Below are positions 42,132 through 51,012 of a stretch of DNA of 64,000 nucleotides, piece by piece; position 1 is the stretch's first letter; each line of letters opens with the position of its first letter. A model generated the notes under the pieces. It had not been told where the DNA came from and did not search any database. It saw nothing but the letters and a program-made list of their open reading frames with translations. This DNA comes from UBA4427 sp045106235 (lineage in GTDB: Bacteria > Myxococcota_A > UBA9160 > UBA4427): NCBI GenBank assembly GCA_045106235.1, contig JBGCEJ010000012.1, positions 1 to 64,000 of the forward strand, in the 5' to 3' direction. A program made the position numbers and the translations under genes.

Positions 42132-43115
42132 TTAGTCGCGTGTTTCGCGCTCGACCTCGAGCAGCGGCGCCATTTCTTGCGGCGAGATGTCGTAGGCCCG
42201 CCCGCAGAAATCGCAGACGATTTCTTGACTCTGCTCGGTCTCGATCAGCTCGGTGATCTCCTCTTTCTCGAGCAGGGAAAGCGTTCGCAGCGCGCGGTCG
42301 CGAGAACAGGGGCAAAAGAACTTCGGCTGCATCGCATGGCGTTCCCGCGAGCCGAGTCCGATCAAGAGCCGGTCGATGACCGAGTCGGCGGTCAGTTCGT
42401 TATCGAGGAGCGAGCCGAGGCTGGGCAGAGAGGCCACATTGGCTTCGACCTGTTCAAGGTCAGCGTCGGTGGCTCCGGGCAAAGCCTGCACGAGGAATCC
42501 GCAAGCGGCGACATCGTCCATATGTCGGCCGAAGGAAACGCCCAGCCCCATCGCGGAGGGCGTCTGCTCACTCTCCGTAAGGTAGAGCGTGAGGTCGCCG
42601 GCAACCTCGCCTGAGACCAGCGGTACGGTCCCGGTATAGGGCGATCGCCAGCGCGGTCGATGACGCACGACGTTGAGTGGCCCCAGTCCGAGTGCGCCTG
42701 CGATGTTAGGCGATCCGTCTCGGTTGATCAGCTCGATCGTGGGATGCTGCGCTGTGCCGCGGACTTGAGCGCGCGAGTCCGCGATCGCCGTGAGGCTGCC
42801 CATCGGGCCATCGCCTCTAAACTGGAGCTGAACGGATTCAACGTTGGCTTCGTCCGCGTCATCCGAAGCGCTTCCAACGGCAATCAGGACAGCACCCATC
42901 ATGGCGCGCCCCAGCGCGTCCCCCGCCGTTGGCGAATAGGCGCGAAGGGAAAGCGCTTCCGCCACCAGCTCGCTCGCCATGATGACCTTGACCGCGATCG
43001 TGCCCGAATCAGAGATGGTGCGTAGGAGCGTGTCCGCGCCGGCGGAAGGGCGCGGGAGGATGCTCGAAGCAGGCGGGCTGGAATTTTGTACGGGGTCGGA
43101 GGTCGAGGAACTCAT
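42132..43115 (-). CDS. hslO: Hsp33 redox-regulated chaperone
   Basis: A 327-residue holdase that is activated by disulfide formation under oxidative stress. The C-terminal zinc switch is intact: FFCPCSRDR (CxC) and, about 30 residues on, VCDFCGRAY (CxxC). The N-terminal substrate-binding domain shows AVKVIMASELVAEAL and QFRGDGPMGSLTAIADSRAQ. ATG 43115 begins a short Ser/Pro-rich extension. It is followed on the same strand by nothing, and lies downstream of folA with a 21-nt gap, so it may belong to the thyA-folA transcript. Confidence 0.95.
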   Translation of the reverse strand: MSSSTSDPVQNSSPPASSILPRPSAGADTLLRTISDSGTIAVKVIMASELVAEALSLRAYSPTAGDALGRAMMGAVLIAVGSASDDADEANVESVQLQFRGDGPMGSLTAIADSRAQVRGTAQHPTIELINRDGSPNIAGALGLGPLNVVRHRPRWRSPYTGTVPLVSGEVAGDLTLYLTESEQTPSAMGLGVSFGRHMDDVAACGFLVQALPGATDADLEQVEANVASLPSLGSLLDNELTADSVIDRLLIGLGSRERHAMQPKFFCPCSRDRALRTLSLLEKEEITELIETEQSQEIVCDFCGRAYDISPQEMAPLLEVERETRD

Positions 43116-43136
43116 GACGAGGGAGCATAGCCCCGC

Positions 43137-43631
43137 TTATCGAACCCGGTCCCAGGTCTCGATCGAGAAGGCATGCTTATGCCGTTCGTCGGTCGCATGG
43201 GCGATCGTGCCGACCTGTTTCCATTCCGCGGCCGGGAGATCGGGGAAGTAGGTATCGCCCTCGGGTTCGGCATCGACGCGGGTGAGGTAGACGCGGTCCG
43301 CGAGTGCGAGGCCTTCGCGGTAGATCGCCTCGCCCCCGGCGATGAAACACTCCTCGAGGCCCTCGTCCCGGGCCCAGTCCAGGGCTTCGACGAGGCTCGG
43401 GAAAAAGTCGATGCCGGCGACGGGCGCCGCTTTACCGCGGGTCAGCACGAGGTTCCGGCGGCCCGGAAGGGGGCGGCCGATGGAGTCGAAGGTCTTGCGG
43501 CCGATGATGATGGCGTGGCCCGTGGTTTGCTTCCGGAAGAATTTCTGATCTGCTGGCAGCTTCCAGGGGATGTCCCCGCCCAGGCCGATGACGCCATTGC
43601 GCGCCGCCGCCACGATGATTGAAACACGCAT
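43137..43631 (-). CDS. folA: Dihydrofolate reductase
   Basis: A 164-residue NADPH-dependent enzyme regenerating tetrahydrofolate. It opens VSIIVAAARNGVIGLGGDIPWKLP with the catalytic Asp equivalent region, then HAIIIGRKTFDSIGRPLPGR for cofactor binding and ECFIAGGEAIYREGL. Length matches chromosomal DHFR. The start ATG 43631 places the fold at residue 2. It follows thyA by 49 nt on the same strand, the classic pairing because thymidylate synthase makes the dihydrofolate it reduces. Confidence 0.96.
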   Translation of the reverse strand: MRVSIIVAAARNGVIGLGGDIPWKLPADQKFFRKQTTGHAIIIGRKTFDSIGRPLPGRRNLVLTRGKAAPVAGIDFFPSLVEALDWARDEGLEECFIAGGEAIYREGLALADRVYLTRVDAEPEGDTYFPDLPAAEWKQVGTIAHATDERHKHAFSIETWDRVR

Positions 43632-43680
43632 CGCGCTCAAGCTGCGCGCCGGGGCCGGCCCTGGGAAAGAGCGCTCCGAC

Positions 43681-44499
43681 TCATACGGCGATGGGTGCTT
43701 TGATTCCGGGCTGGGCTTCGTAGCCTTCGAGTCGGAAATCTTCGTACTTGAAATCGAAAAGCGATTTGACCGCCGGGTTTAGATGCATCTTCGGCAGCGG
43801 CCCGGGCTCCCGGGCGAGTTGCGTGCGCGCCTGCTCGAAATGGTTCTGATAGACGTGGGTATCGCCGAGGGAAAGAATCAGCTCGCCGGGCTTCAGGTCC
43901 GTCACCTGGGCCATCATCATCGTCAGCAGCGCATAGGACGCCACATTAAAGGGCAGCCCCAGAAACACATCGCAGCTTCGCATTGTCATCGCACAATGCA
44001 GGCGGTCGCCCTGCACATTGAATTGGTAGAGCAGGTGGCAGGGCGGCAGCTTCATGGCGTCGATCTCGCCGACGTTCCAGGCGCTTAACAAGAGCCGGCG
44101 CGAATTCGGATTCGTGCGGATCTGCTCGATGAGGTCCGCGAGCTGGTCGATCTCGATGGGGTCGTTCGATTCGGCGTCCCGCGGCGGTGCTGCACGCCAG
44201 CGTCGCCACTGCGCGCCGTAGACCGGGCCGAGTTCGCCGTCTTCGTCCGCCCATTCATCCCAAATGGAGACGCCCTTTTCCTTGAGGGAATGAGCGTTGG
44301 TGTCGCCGGCCACAAACCAGAGCAGCTCGTGGATGATGCTCTTCACGTGCAGCTTTTTCGTTGTGAGGAGTGGGAATCCGTCTTCGAGATTGAAGCGGAG
44401 TTGGCGTCCGAAAACGCTGCGCGTTCCGGTTCCCGTTCGGTCACTCTTATCGACACCGTGATCGATGACGTCTTGAAGGAGGTCGAGGTAGGCCTGCAT
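43681..44499 (-). CDS. thyA: Thymidylate synthase
   Basis: A 272-residue enzyme making dTMP from dUMP and methylene-tetrahydrofolate. Landmarks are DRTGTGTRSVFGRQLRFNL, IHELLWFVAGDTNA, the active-site Cys in KLPPCHLLYQFNVQ, RSCDVFLGLPFNVASYALL and LGDTHVYQNH. The C-terminus GYEAQPGIKAPIAV is complete. It is the first gene of a thyA-folA pair. Confidence 0.97.
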   Translation of the reverse strand: MQAYLDLLQDVIDHGVDKSDRTGTGTRSVFGRQLRFNLEDGFPLLTTKKLHVKSIIHELLWFVAGDTNAHSLKEKGVSIWDEWADEDGELGPVYGAQWRRWRAAPPRDAESNDPIEIDQLADLIEQIRTNPNSRRLLLSAWNVGEIDAMKLPPCHLLYQFNVQGDRLHCAMTMRSCDVFLGLPFNVASYALLTMMMAQVTDLKPGELILSLGDTHVYQNHFEQARTQLAREPGPLPKMHLNPAVKSLFDFKYEDFRLEGYEAQPGIKAPIAV

Positions 44500-44582
44500 G
44501 AAAATCGACTCAACGTTGGGGTGGATTCGGGTTGGGATCCGAAGCGCGCGAGAGCCGCGCCACGATGAACGCGCAGTCTACC

Positions 44583-44618
44583 AAAAAATTGCGCGCCGAC
44601 CGAGCGTCTTAACGCGCC
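44583..44618 (-). terminator. Weak intrinsic terminator after the antiporter gene
   Basis: On the minus strand a short GCGCG / CGCGC stem (44618-44591) is followed by AATTTTTT (44590-44583). The run of six T is good, the stem is short with a large loop. Confidence 0.35.
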
Positions 44619-44633
44619 GTTTGTGTTGAGCGC

Positions 44634-46346
44634 CTAGGCTTCGAGCGCATCTTCGATGAAATAGTTGAAGTCTTCGGACTCTTCGCCGTGGAGAAGTTCG
44701 TAGGCATGGGCGGGGCTCTGAGAAGCGAAGAGCTGGTCCTGGAATGCGCGGTCGAAGCCGACGGTTCGGGCGAGGGCGGCGAGGACCTGGAGATGGCGAT
44801 CGCGTTCTTCGGATGCGGTGCCAAGGAGGACCATGCAGTGGACGGGGCGACCGTCGGGGGTTTCGAAGCCGAGTCCTTCTTCTGAAAGCGCCATTACGCC
44901 CACCATCGGCTCGCCCTCGGGAAGGATGCCATGCGGGACGGCGAGTCCGCCGCCGAGACAGGTCGAGCCCTGTTCTTCGCGCTCAAGGACGCTGCCGAGC
45001 AAGGTGTCGCGGTCGATGCCCCGAACTTCATGGGTGAGCAGAAGCATGTCGGCGAGGCGCGCGATGGCGATTTCTTTCGTCGGCGCGCTGAAATTCGTGA
45101 CGATGTGCTCTTCTTGAAGGAAGTCGATGAGGCGCAGGCGGTCGCGGCCCACTTCGCCGGCTCGACTGAGTGCGAAGCGCGTGAGGATGGGGCCAATGAT
45201 CTCGTTCACCGTTACGACCGAGAGCACAACAGCGGCGAAGAGCCCCGCGGCGTCGGCGAAGCGCGGGTCTTCCTGGATCAGGATGACGAGGCCGACGGCG
45301 ATGCCCGCTTGGGGCACAAGGGCGAGGCCGAGATTTTGGCGGACGCGGTCGGTCGCCCGGGCGGCGCGGAGGGCGACATCGGCCGAAAGCAGCTTGCCGC
45401 CGAAGCGAGCGAAGAAATAGAGCGCGACCAGCAGGCTGGTTTGCTCGAGATGCTCGAGGGAGAGATGCATGCCGGCAAGGGTGAAGAAGACGGTGAAGAT
45501 CGCGGGTTCGAAATCGGCGAAAACGGAGTCGACGAGGTGATTGCGGCTATGGGTGATATTGGTTTGGACGGCGCCGAGCGCCAGGCAGGCGAGCATGGGG
45601 GAAACGCCGATGGCATTCGCCGTGCCGGAGGTGAGGACGAGGGCCACGACCGCGGCGGTTGCGAGGGATTCGGGGCCGATGGCGAGGCGGGTGACGCGGT
45701 CGAGGGCGACGGCGGCAAGGGCGCCGAGGAGGAGCGGACCGATCAGCTGAGCGACGGCGCCATTGGTGGCGAAGAGCATGCTCTCGTCGGGGGCGATATT
45801 CGCGGCGAGGGTGGCGCGGGAGACTTCAAAAATGACGATGCAGGCGGTGTTATTCAGGGCGACCGCGGCGATCAGCGTTTTGACGAAAACGCCTTTCGAA
45901 CGGGTTTCGCGCACGAGGGCAACGATGGTCGCGGGGGCTGTTGCGATGGAGACGGCGCCGAAGAGGATCGCCAGTTCGAAGGGCGCTCCGCCTAGCCAGT
46001 AGGTGGCACCGAAGACGGCGCAGGGCGTGATCGTTGATTCCGCGACTAACAAGAAGGAAAGCCGGCGGACGGCGTTTCGGAGCCGCTGAATATGCAGGTG
46101 AGCGCCGACGGTGACGGCGATCAGCCCGAGCGCGATATCGGTGAGCGGGGCGAGGCCGTCCATGGACTCATGGGAAAATAATCCGAGTCCGGCAGAGCCG
46201 ATCAGCACGCCGCCGATGATCTGTCCCGTGATGCCTGGGACGTGGATGCGCCGGGCGAGGGCGCCAAAGACGCTGCCTGCGACCAAAACCACTGCGAGAA
46301 GAAGCAGGGGGCCGGCTTCGTGAAGTGCATCCGTGATCAGATTCAT
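44634..46346 (-). CDS. Cation:proton antiporter (CPA) fused to PTS EIIA-like domain
   Basis: A 570-residue inner-membrane protein. The first ~390 residues have 11-12 hydrophobic helices of the Na+/H+ exchanger fold (GQIIGGVLIGSAGLGLF, LFGAVSIATAPATIVALVRE, VALNNTACIVIFEV). The C-terminal ~150 residues match PTS EIIA type 2 (fructose/nitrogen): LADMLLLTHEVRG, GSTCLGGGLAVPHGILPEGE with the phosphorylatable His in the AVPHG motif. Such fusions may couple ion transport to PTS-Ntr phosphorylation, which is inference. ATG 46346 lies 10 nt after the traB-family stop. A TTG at 46394 would overlap that gene. Confidence 0.88.
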   Translation of the reverse strand: MNLITDALHEAGPLLLLAVVLVAGSVFGALARRIHVPGITGQIIGGVLIGSAGLGLFSHESMDGLAPLTDIALGLIAVTVGAHLHIQRLRNAVRRLSFLLVAESTITPCAVFGATYWLGGAPFELAILFGAVSIATAPATIVALVRETRSKGVFVKTLIAAVALNNTACIVIFEVSRATLAANIAPDESMLFATNGAVAQLIGPLLLGALAAVALDRVTRLAIGPESLATAAVVALVLTSGTANAIGVSPMLACLALGAVQTNITHSRNHLVDSVFADFEPAIFTVFFTLAGMHLSLEHLEQTSLLVALYFFARFGGKLLSADVALRAARATDRVRQNLGLALVPQAGIAVGLVILIQEDPRFADAAGLFAAVVLSVVTVNEIIGPILTRFALSRAGEVGRDRLRLIDFLQEEHIVTNFSAPTKEIAIARLADMLLLTHEVRGIDRDTLLGSVLEREEQGSTCLGGGLAVPHGILPEGEPMVGVMALSEEGLGFETPDGRPVHCMVLLGTASEERDRHLQVLAALARTVGFDRAFQDQLFASQSPAHAYELLHGEESEDFNYFIEDALEA

Positions 46347-46356
46347 CGCGGAGAGC

Positions 46357-47613
46357 TTAGCCTGCTCCTCCGACGAGATTCCGTACGACGCCAAATCCGC
46401 CGGTCCAGGTGCCGAGCAGCGATCCGAGTGTCGTGAGCACGAAAACCAGGAAAATCTGCATCAGTCGGCTCTTCCACCAGCGGCTGGGGACGGCGAGATC
46501 GTCGCCGACCGTGCCGAAATCCGCCACCCGCGGCGGCCTCGCCCAGAGTTGGGTGAACGCGGCAACGTATCCAGCACCAATCAGAGGCGAGAGGCTCGTG
46601 AAGGGCGCCGAGAGGGCGGCCGCGACGATGGTCAGGGGATGCCCGAGCGCGATTAGGGCGCCGATGCCGCTGGGAATGGCGTTGGCCAGGAACCAGATCA
46701 TGGCGTTTTCGCCGGCTGCTTCCGCGCCCTGGGTGAGGGCGATTGCGGCGATGGATCCCACAATCAGAAGTGGGATCGCCCAGCCGACGATCTTCAAAAT
46801 TTTGGAATCCTCTGGAATCGATTTGATCTCTTCCATATCCGCACGCTCGTTGCGTTCGAGGCGTCCCTTCATCCCGTCGACATGGCCCGCGCCGACGACG
46901 GCGACGATGCGCTCGCCCGGCGTCTCGAGAATCTCGTGTGCGAGATACGCATCCCGTTCATCGATCAGTACGCGCTTCAGGTCCGGCATGACGCGACCGA
47001 GTTCGTTCATCACTTCCGTGACGACATCTTGTTCGCGGATCCGGGCGAGTTCTTCTTCGGAGACCTCGGGGCTTTCGAAAAGACTGAGGCCGAGTTCGGA
47101 AACGAGTCGGAAGCGCTGCATCCAGGAAATCGATTGCCAGGCGCGGCGAAGGGTGATGCGAACGTCGCGGTCGCAGAGCGAGATCGGGATCCCGTGCTCA
47201 TCCGCCGCCTTGCCCGCTTCGAGGAGTTCGCTGCCCGGCGCGACACCGAGCTGAAGGCCGAGACGTCGCTGATACGAGGCGAGGATCAGATTCAGCATCA
47301 GCGTGGCGATCTGTTTATTGCGCATGACCTCGCGCAGATCCTGCTCTTCGAATTTTTTTTCCTGGGACAGCGCCTCGTAGCGCCCCGCATCGAGTTCGAT
47401 GCAGACCGCGTCGGGTCGCTCGCGGTCGATGACTTCGCGCACGAGATCGACAGAGCGCTGGGAGACATGAGCCGTTCCGATCAGCAGGATCTCTCGCCCG
47501 CCGACTTCGACGCGATGCACATCGCCGGAATCGGCCGCCGAGTCCGGCGTCGGGGCCAGGTCGTTCGCTTCGCGCTCTTCGACTTCGGGGGAATTCGGTT
47601 CGTCGGAATGCAT
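46357..47613 (-). CDS. TraB/PrgY-family membrane protein
   Basis: A 418-residue protein. The TraB domain begins REILLIGTAHVSQRSVDLV (conserved GTAH) and continues DAVCIELDAGRYEAL (conserved E and R) and IVAVVGAGHVDGM (GxGH); these positions resemble a metal-dependent hydrolase site shared with TIKI/GumN proteins. The C-terminal ~150 residues have four or so membrane helices (WAIPLLIVGSIAAIAL, LTIVAAALSAPFTSLSPLIG, IFLVFVLTTLGSLLG). ATG 47613 has GGAG five nt upstream. The gene lies directly before the antiporter and is likely co-transcribed with it. Confidence 0.88.
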   Translation of the reverse strand: MHSDEPNSPEVEEREANDLAPTPDSAADSGDVHRVEVGGREILLIGTAHVSQRSVDLVREVIDRERPDAVCIELDAGRYEALSQEKKFEEQDLREVMRNKQIATLMLNLILASYQRRLGLQLGVAPGSELLEAGKAADEHGIPISLCDRDVRITLRRAWQSISWMQRFRLVSELGLSLFESPEVSEEELARIREQDVVTEVMNELGRVMPDLKRVLIDERDAYLAHEILETPGERIVAVVGAGHVDGMKGRLERNERADMEEIKSIPEDSKILKIVGWAIPLLIVGSIAAIALTQGAEAAGENAMIWFLANAIPSGIGALIALGHPLTIVAAALSAPFTSLSPLIGAGYVAAFTQLWARPPRVADFGTVGDDLAVPSRWWKSRLMQIFLVFVLTTLGSLLGTWTGGFGVVRNLVGGAG

Positions 47614-47731
47614 TCGGTCTCCGGGAGTCCTGGGATTCGCCGTGGGGAGCAGGGTCCCGTTGGGGGCGAGAGGATGCGCCCCGAGGGCTCCCGGGGCAAG
47701 GAGTCTCATCGGTTCGTCGCCGATTTGGGTG

Positions 47732-47808
47732 AAGTGCCGCAGCTTGGAGTAAGTGCCGCAGCCTCGGGTCAGTGCCGCGGCCTCGGCTAAGTGCCGCGGC
47801 CTGGGGGC
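47732..47808. repeat. Four ~19-bp direct repeats between msrQ and the traB-family gene
   Basis: Four tandem units begin AGTGCCGC(A/G)GC at 47733, 47752, 47771 and 47790 with a period of 19-20 bp. The last two differ in only a few bases. They lie just past the msrQ stop and upstream of the traB-family start. Confidence 0.75.
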
Positions 47809-47824
47809 ACTGCGCGGCTGAGTT

Positions 47825-48430
47825 CTACCCCGGGCTCGGCAAAGCTGAGCGGCGCTTCCACACGACGCGCGCGCTCAAAAGGCCGGCGAGCAGGACGCCG
47901 TGCACGATCGCGGGGCGGTAATCCGCCTTGATCAGCCAAAAATGATGGGCAACGCCAAGCAGAGCGGCGGGATAGACCAATTGATGGAGCTTGACCCAGC
48001 GTGCTCCGAGCCGCTTCATCCAGCCGCGGGTCGAGGTGATCGCCAGGACGAGGAGGAGCAGGAACGCGGCCATGCCGACGATGACATAGGGCCGCTCCGT
48101 CAGGTCCTCGAAGATCGCAGCCGGGTCGAGTCCGAGATCGAAATAAGCGTAGGTCGAGAGATGGACTGCGGCGTAGAAAAAGCCCGCGAGTCCGAGCGTG
48201 CGGCGAAGCGGCGCGGCCCAGCTCCATCCCAAGAAGCGTCGCGCCGGTGTGACGGCGAGGGAAAGCAGGATGAAGCGCAGGCCCCATTCCCCCGTCACAT
48301 GAGTGACTTCTTCGATCGGGTTCGCACCCGGGCCGTTCAGAGCGAACTGCGCTGCGAGGCCGAGGGCGGGGGCAAGCGTGATGGCGATCGCGATCGCCTG
48401 GATTTGACTCTTCTTCTTAACGAAAGACAT
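47825..48430 (-). CDS. msrQ: MsrQ, haem-binding membrane subunit of MsrPQ
   Basis: A 201-residue inner-membrane b-type cytochrome that passes quinol electrons to MsrP for repair of periplasmic methionine sulfoxide. About six helices are visible, with haem-ligand histidines in FFYAAVHLSTYAYFD, KLHQLVYPAALLGVAHHFW and similar positions. RFILLSLAVTPARR is a family hallmark. It follows msrP by a single base (TAA-C-ATG), so the pair is co-translated. Confidence 0.93.
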   Translation of the reverse strand: MSFVKKKSQIQAIAIAITLAPALGLAAQFALNGPGANPIEEVTHVTGEWGLRFILLSLAVTPARRFLGWSWAAPLRRTLGLAGFFYAAVHLSTYAYFDLGLDPAAIFEDLTERPYVIVGMAAFLLLLVLAITSTRGWMKRLGARWVKLHQLVYPAALLGVAHHFWLIKADYRPAIVHGVLLAGLLSARVVWKRRSALPSPG

Positions 48431-48431
48431 G

Positions 48432-49412
48432 TTAGTAGAACCGCTTCAGGTCCATGCCTGCATAGAGTGAGGCGACCTGATCTGCATAGCCATTGAAGGG
48501 TAAGGTCGGGCGCTTTCGGAAATCGCCCAGCTTTCGTTCTCGGGCTTGACTCCATCGCGGATGAGAGACTTCGGGGTTCACGTTCGCGTAGAAGCCGTAT
48601 TCGGAGGCCTGGAGCTCATTCCAGCTCGCCTTGGGTTGGGTCTCCGAGAAATGAATGCGCACGATCGACTTGATGCTCTTGAAGCCGTATTTCCAAGGTA
48701 CGATCAAGCGCAGGGGCGCTCCGTTTTGATTCGGGAGCTCTCGGCCGTACATGCCGACGGCGAGAATCGCCAGCGGATGCATCGCCTCATCCATGCGCAG
48801 CCCCTCCCGGTAGGGCCAGCTGATGACGCTACGGCGTTGGCCGGGCATCTGTTCTCGGTCGACCAGGGTTTCGAAGCCGACATAACGTGCTTTCGAATTC
48901 GGTTGAAATCGCTTCAGGACGTCGCCGAGGGGAATGCCGACCCAGGGCACAACCATGGACCACGCCTCGACGCATCGGAAGCGGTAGATGCGTTCCTCCA
49001 GGGTATGCGGAAGGAGCATCGTTTCGAGGGGGACCGTACCCGGCTTGTCGCATTCCCCATCAACCACGACGGACCAGGGTTTCGGCTTCAGCGTATGCGC
49101 GTTTCGCGCGGGGTCTTTCTTGCCCGTCCCGAACTCGTAGAAATTATTGTACGTGGTCGCATCTTCGTAGGTGGACTGAGGATCGTCCGTCTTGAATTCC
49201 GGAGGTGCCGGCGTCACGCCGAGCAGTTTCGCGAGATCGTCCCGGTTCACACCCGCCGCTTCCGCCTCCTGCGCGTCCGGGCATCCCGCCAGGGCAGATC
49301 CGAGCGCGGCCGTCGCGCCCAGGCGGAGGACGGACCTGCGGGTGAGGGCTCGTCGGTTGAGGAAGCTGGTCTCGTCGGTGATTTCAGATGAAGGAATGCG
49401 CGGATCGGACAT
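48432..49412 (-). CDS. msrP: MsrP, periplasmic methionine-sulfoxide reductase (molybdopterin)
   Basis: A 326-residue sulfite-oxidase-fold Mo-MPT enzyme. The Tat leader contains TRRSVLRLGATAALGSALAG. YNNFYEFGTGKKDPARN is the family motif near the cofactor. RFRCVEAWSMVVPWVGIPL supplies the molybdenum-ligand Cys. GAPLRLIVPWKYGFKSIKSI closes the domain. After folded Tat export it reduces oxidised methionines in envelope proteins, together with MsrQ. It diverges from the TIGR04073 gene. Confidence 0.95.
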   Translation of the reverse strand: MSDPRIPSSEITDETSFLNRRALTRRSVLRLGATAALGSALAGCPDAQEAEAAGVNRDDLAKLLGVTPAPPEFKTDDPQSTYEDATTYNNFYEFGTGKKDPARNAHTLKPKPWSVVVDGECDKPGTVPLETMLLPHTLEERIYRFRCVEAWSMVVPWVGIPLGDVLKRFQPNSKARYVGFETLVDREQMPGQRRSVISWPYREGLRMDEAMHPLAILAVGMYGRELPNQNGAPLRLIVPWKYGFKSIKSIVRIHFSETQPKASWNELQASEYGFYANVNPEVSHPRWSQARERKLGDFRKRPTLPFNGYADQVASLYAGMDLKRFY

Positions 49413-49593
49413 CTCAGGCTCTTTTCTGAGGCCAGCTTGGCCCCTCGGGGATAATAGCGCGAACTTCGTTGCTTTCTTGACTCTGATTCGTTCCCGAGGC
49501 GACGGGGGTTACAGCTTTTTTGGGGGGAAGACGATGCACTCTGAGACGGCAAAGCCCGCGCGCGACCTGCGCGGATGATTGAGGAACTCTTCC

Positions 49594-50079
49594 ATGGCCT
49601 CCCCGAACCCTATCTTTGAATTTCAGGCTGCCCATCCGGCTCGGACAGATTTGCATCGGTCGAGCGGCCGTGCGGCTTTCATCCTTGCGCTCGTGTTTGT
49701 CCTGTCGGCGGCCTTGCCGGCGATGGCCTCCGCGGGCGGGACGCCTGCCAAGAAGCTCGGGCGGGGGGCAGTGAATGTTGTGCTCGGCCCGCTCGCGCTG
49801 CCGGGGCAAGTCGTGCAGACGACGCGCGAGCAAGGCGTGTTCCTGGGGCTCACCTGGGGTGTGGTGAAGGGCGTGGGCTGGACCGTGGCGACCGAAGCGG
49901 TCGGCCTTTGGGAAGTTCTCACCTGTCCGTTTGAAACGCCTCCTGAATTCGTCGCGATCCTCGATCCCGTCTACCCCTGGGAGCATTTCATGCACGTAGA
50001 CCAGAAGAGCGAACGCCGCGTGGCGAGTGAACGTCCGCTTCGTCAGCCGAGAACGCAAGAGCGCAGGCCTCGACGCTAG
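49594..50079 (+). CDS. TIGR04073-type exosortase-system-associated protein
   Basis: A 161-residue exported protein. A signal sequence (AAFILALVFVLSAALPAMASA) is followed by KKLGRGAVNVVLGPLALPGQ, then GLTWGVVKGVGWTVATEAVG, LWEVLTCPF and ILDPVYPWE. This order (KxGRG, VKGxG, E-V-T-x-P-F, L-x-P-E/Y) matches the TIGR04073 family, found in genomes with exosortase/PEP-CTERM systems; its molecular role is not known. The basic tail is rich in Arg. ATG 49594 has GAGGAA upstream. No exosortase is in this window. Confidence 0.8.
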   Translation: MASPNPIFEFQAAHPARTDLHRSSGRAAFILALVFVLSAALPAMASAGGTPAKKLGRGAVNVVLGPLALPGQVVQTTREQGVFLGLTWGVVKGVGWTVATEAVGLWEVLTCPFETPPEFVAILDPVYPWEHFMHVDQKSERRVASERPLRQPRTQERRPRR

Positions 50080-50109
50080 GCCCAAGGCCCAAGGACGAAG
50101 GCCCGAGGA

Positions 50110-50131
50110 GTTAGGCGTTAGGCGTTAGGCG
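50110..50131. repeat. TTAGGCG x3 tandem heptamer
   Basis: Three exact TTAGGCG units at 50111-50131 sit between two convergent genes, after a short run of GGCCCAA repeats at 50078-50093. They may be a small slipped-strand repeat. Confidence 0.8.
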
Positions 50132-50138
50132 TCCGGCA

Positions 50139-50849
50139 CTAGCGGCGTGAGCGAGCCGCTCTTCGGGGACGCCCGGGAAATCCCGGCAGGGGCGGCATTT
50201 CAAAGGGCAGCTTCCATGCGCCTGCTTTCGCGAAGGGAAGGAAACGGTCCTGCATCCGGTCGACCAGGCCCGGCGTGATCTCTTCAGTGAAATCGTCGAG
50301 GGTGAGGACGATCCGCAGCGCACCGCGTTCGTGTTGGATCCCGGTCAGTCGCGTTTGAGGCGCGAGCCGCGGGATGGGGACGAAAGCGCGAAAGAGTGTT
50401 GCCAGACGGTTGCGCAGGCCCAGGAATTCGGCGCGCTGCGGTCGCAGGATGAACCAACCATCCTCGATGCAGAGTTCCGTTTCAGCCCGGCTGATCGGGA
50501 AGCCGCCTACGTCGATCCTAAAATCGATGCCCCCCTCAACGAGCTTTAACTTGAAGGGGGCTCTTACACGTTTGAGCCATCGATCCACCTGCTTCTGATC
50601 GATCGCAAGCTCGATACGCGGGGCGGTTGCCTGAAATTTCGCTGGAATGCCGGGTGTGAACTGGAAGCGCTCGGCTTCGAGGACAAGTCGATCAAAAGGC
50701 AGAGCGAGCATGGCGACGCCTGCGAGTTCAAGCCGACCCTCTTCGAATACACCGCGCACGGAGTCGCCGACGGCGCCTTTCCAGCTGACCTTGGCGGGCA
50801 TCTCCAGGTAGGTACTGATGACCTGGTCGATCGCATCGGAGCGCATCAC
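50139..50849 (-). CDS. Hypothetical protein, LmeA/DUF2993-like
   Basis: A 236-residue protein with alternating beta-strand pattern: VRGVFEEGRLELAGVAMLAL, DRLVLEAERFQFT, LKLVEGGIDFRIDV, ISRAETELCIEDGWFIL. This resembles the DUF2993 (LmeA) lipid-binding beta fold, though I am unsure. There is no signal peptide at the chosen start (MMRSDAIDQ). The C-terminus is Pro- and Arg-rich. It converges on the TIGR04073 gene. No function is assigned. Confidence 0.6.
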   Translation of the reverse strand: MMRSDAIDQVISTYLEMPAKVSWKGAVGDSVRGVFEEGRLELAGVAMLALPFDRLVLEAERFQFTPGIPAKFQATAPRIELAIDQKQVDRWLKRVRAPFKLKLVEGGIDFRIDVGGFPISRAETELCIEDGWFILRPQRAEFLGLRNRLATLFRAFVPIPRLAPQTRLTGIQHERGALRIVLTLDDFTEEITPGLVDRMQDRFLPFAKAGAWKLPFEMPPLPGFPGRPRRAARSRR

Positions 50850-50998
50850 GGCTTGGGTCCTCTCATTCAGATTCGCTTCCCGGGGAGTCTCGCATTTCTG
50901 CGACGAGAGGGGAGGATAACGCTTGGAATGGTCAGGAACCGCCCGCTGCGGAACCCTTTCTCGGGCGGGCCTGCCTATTAATATCTAATCGAGCGCGC

Positions 50999-51012
50999 CG
51001 ACCGATCGGTCG
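50999..51012. promoter_or_regulatory. TetR-type palindrome CGACCGATCGGTCG
   Basis: A perfect 14-bp palindrome, in an AT-rich spot (CTATTAATATCTAATC just before) between two divergent hypothetical genes. GACCGNNCGGTC cores are typical of TetR-family operators. No TetR gene is adjacent. Confidence 0.4.
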
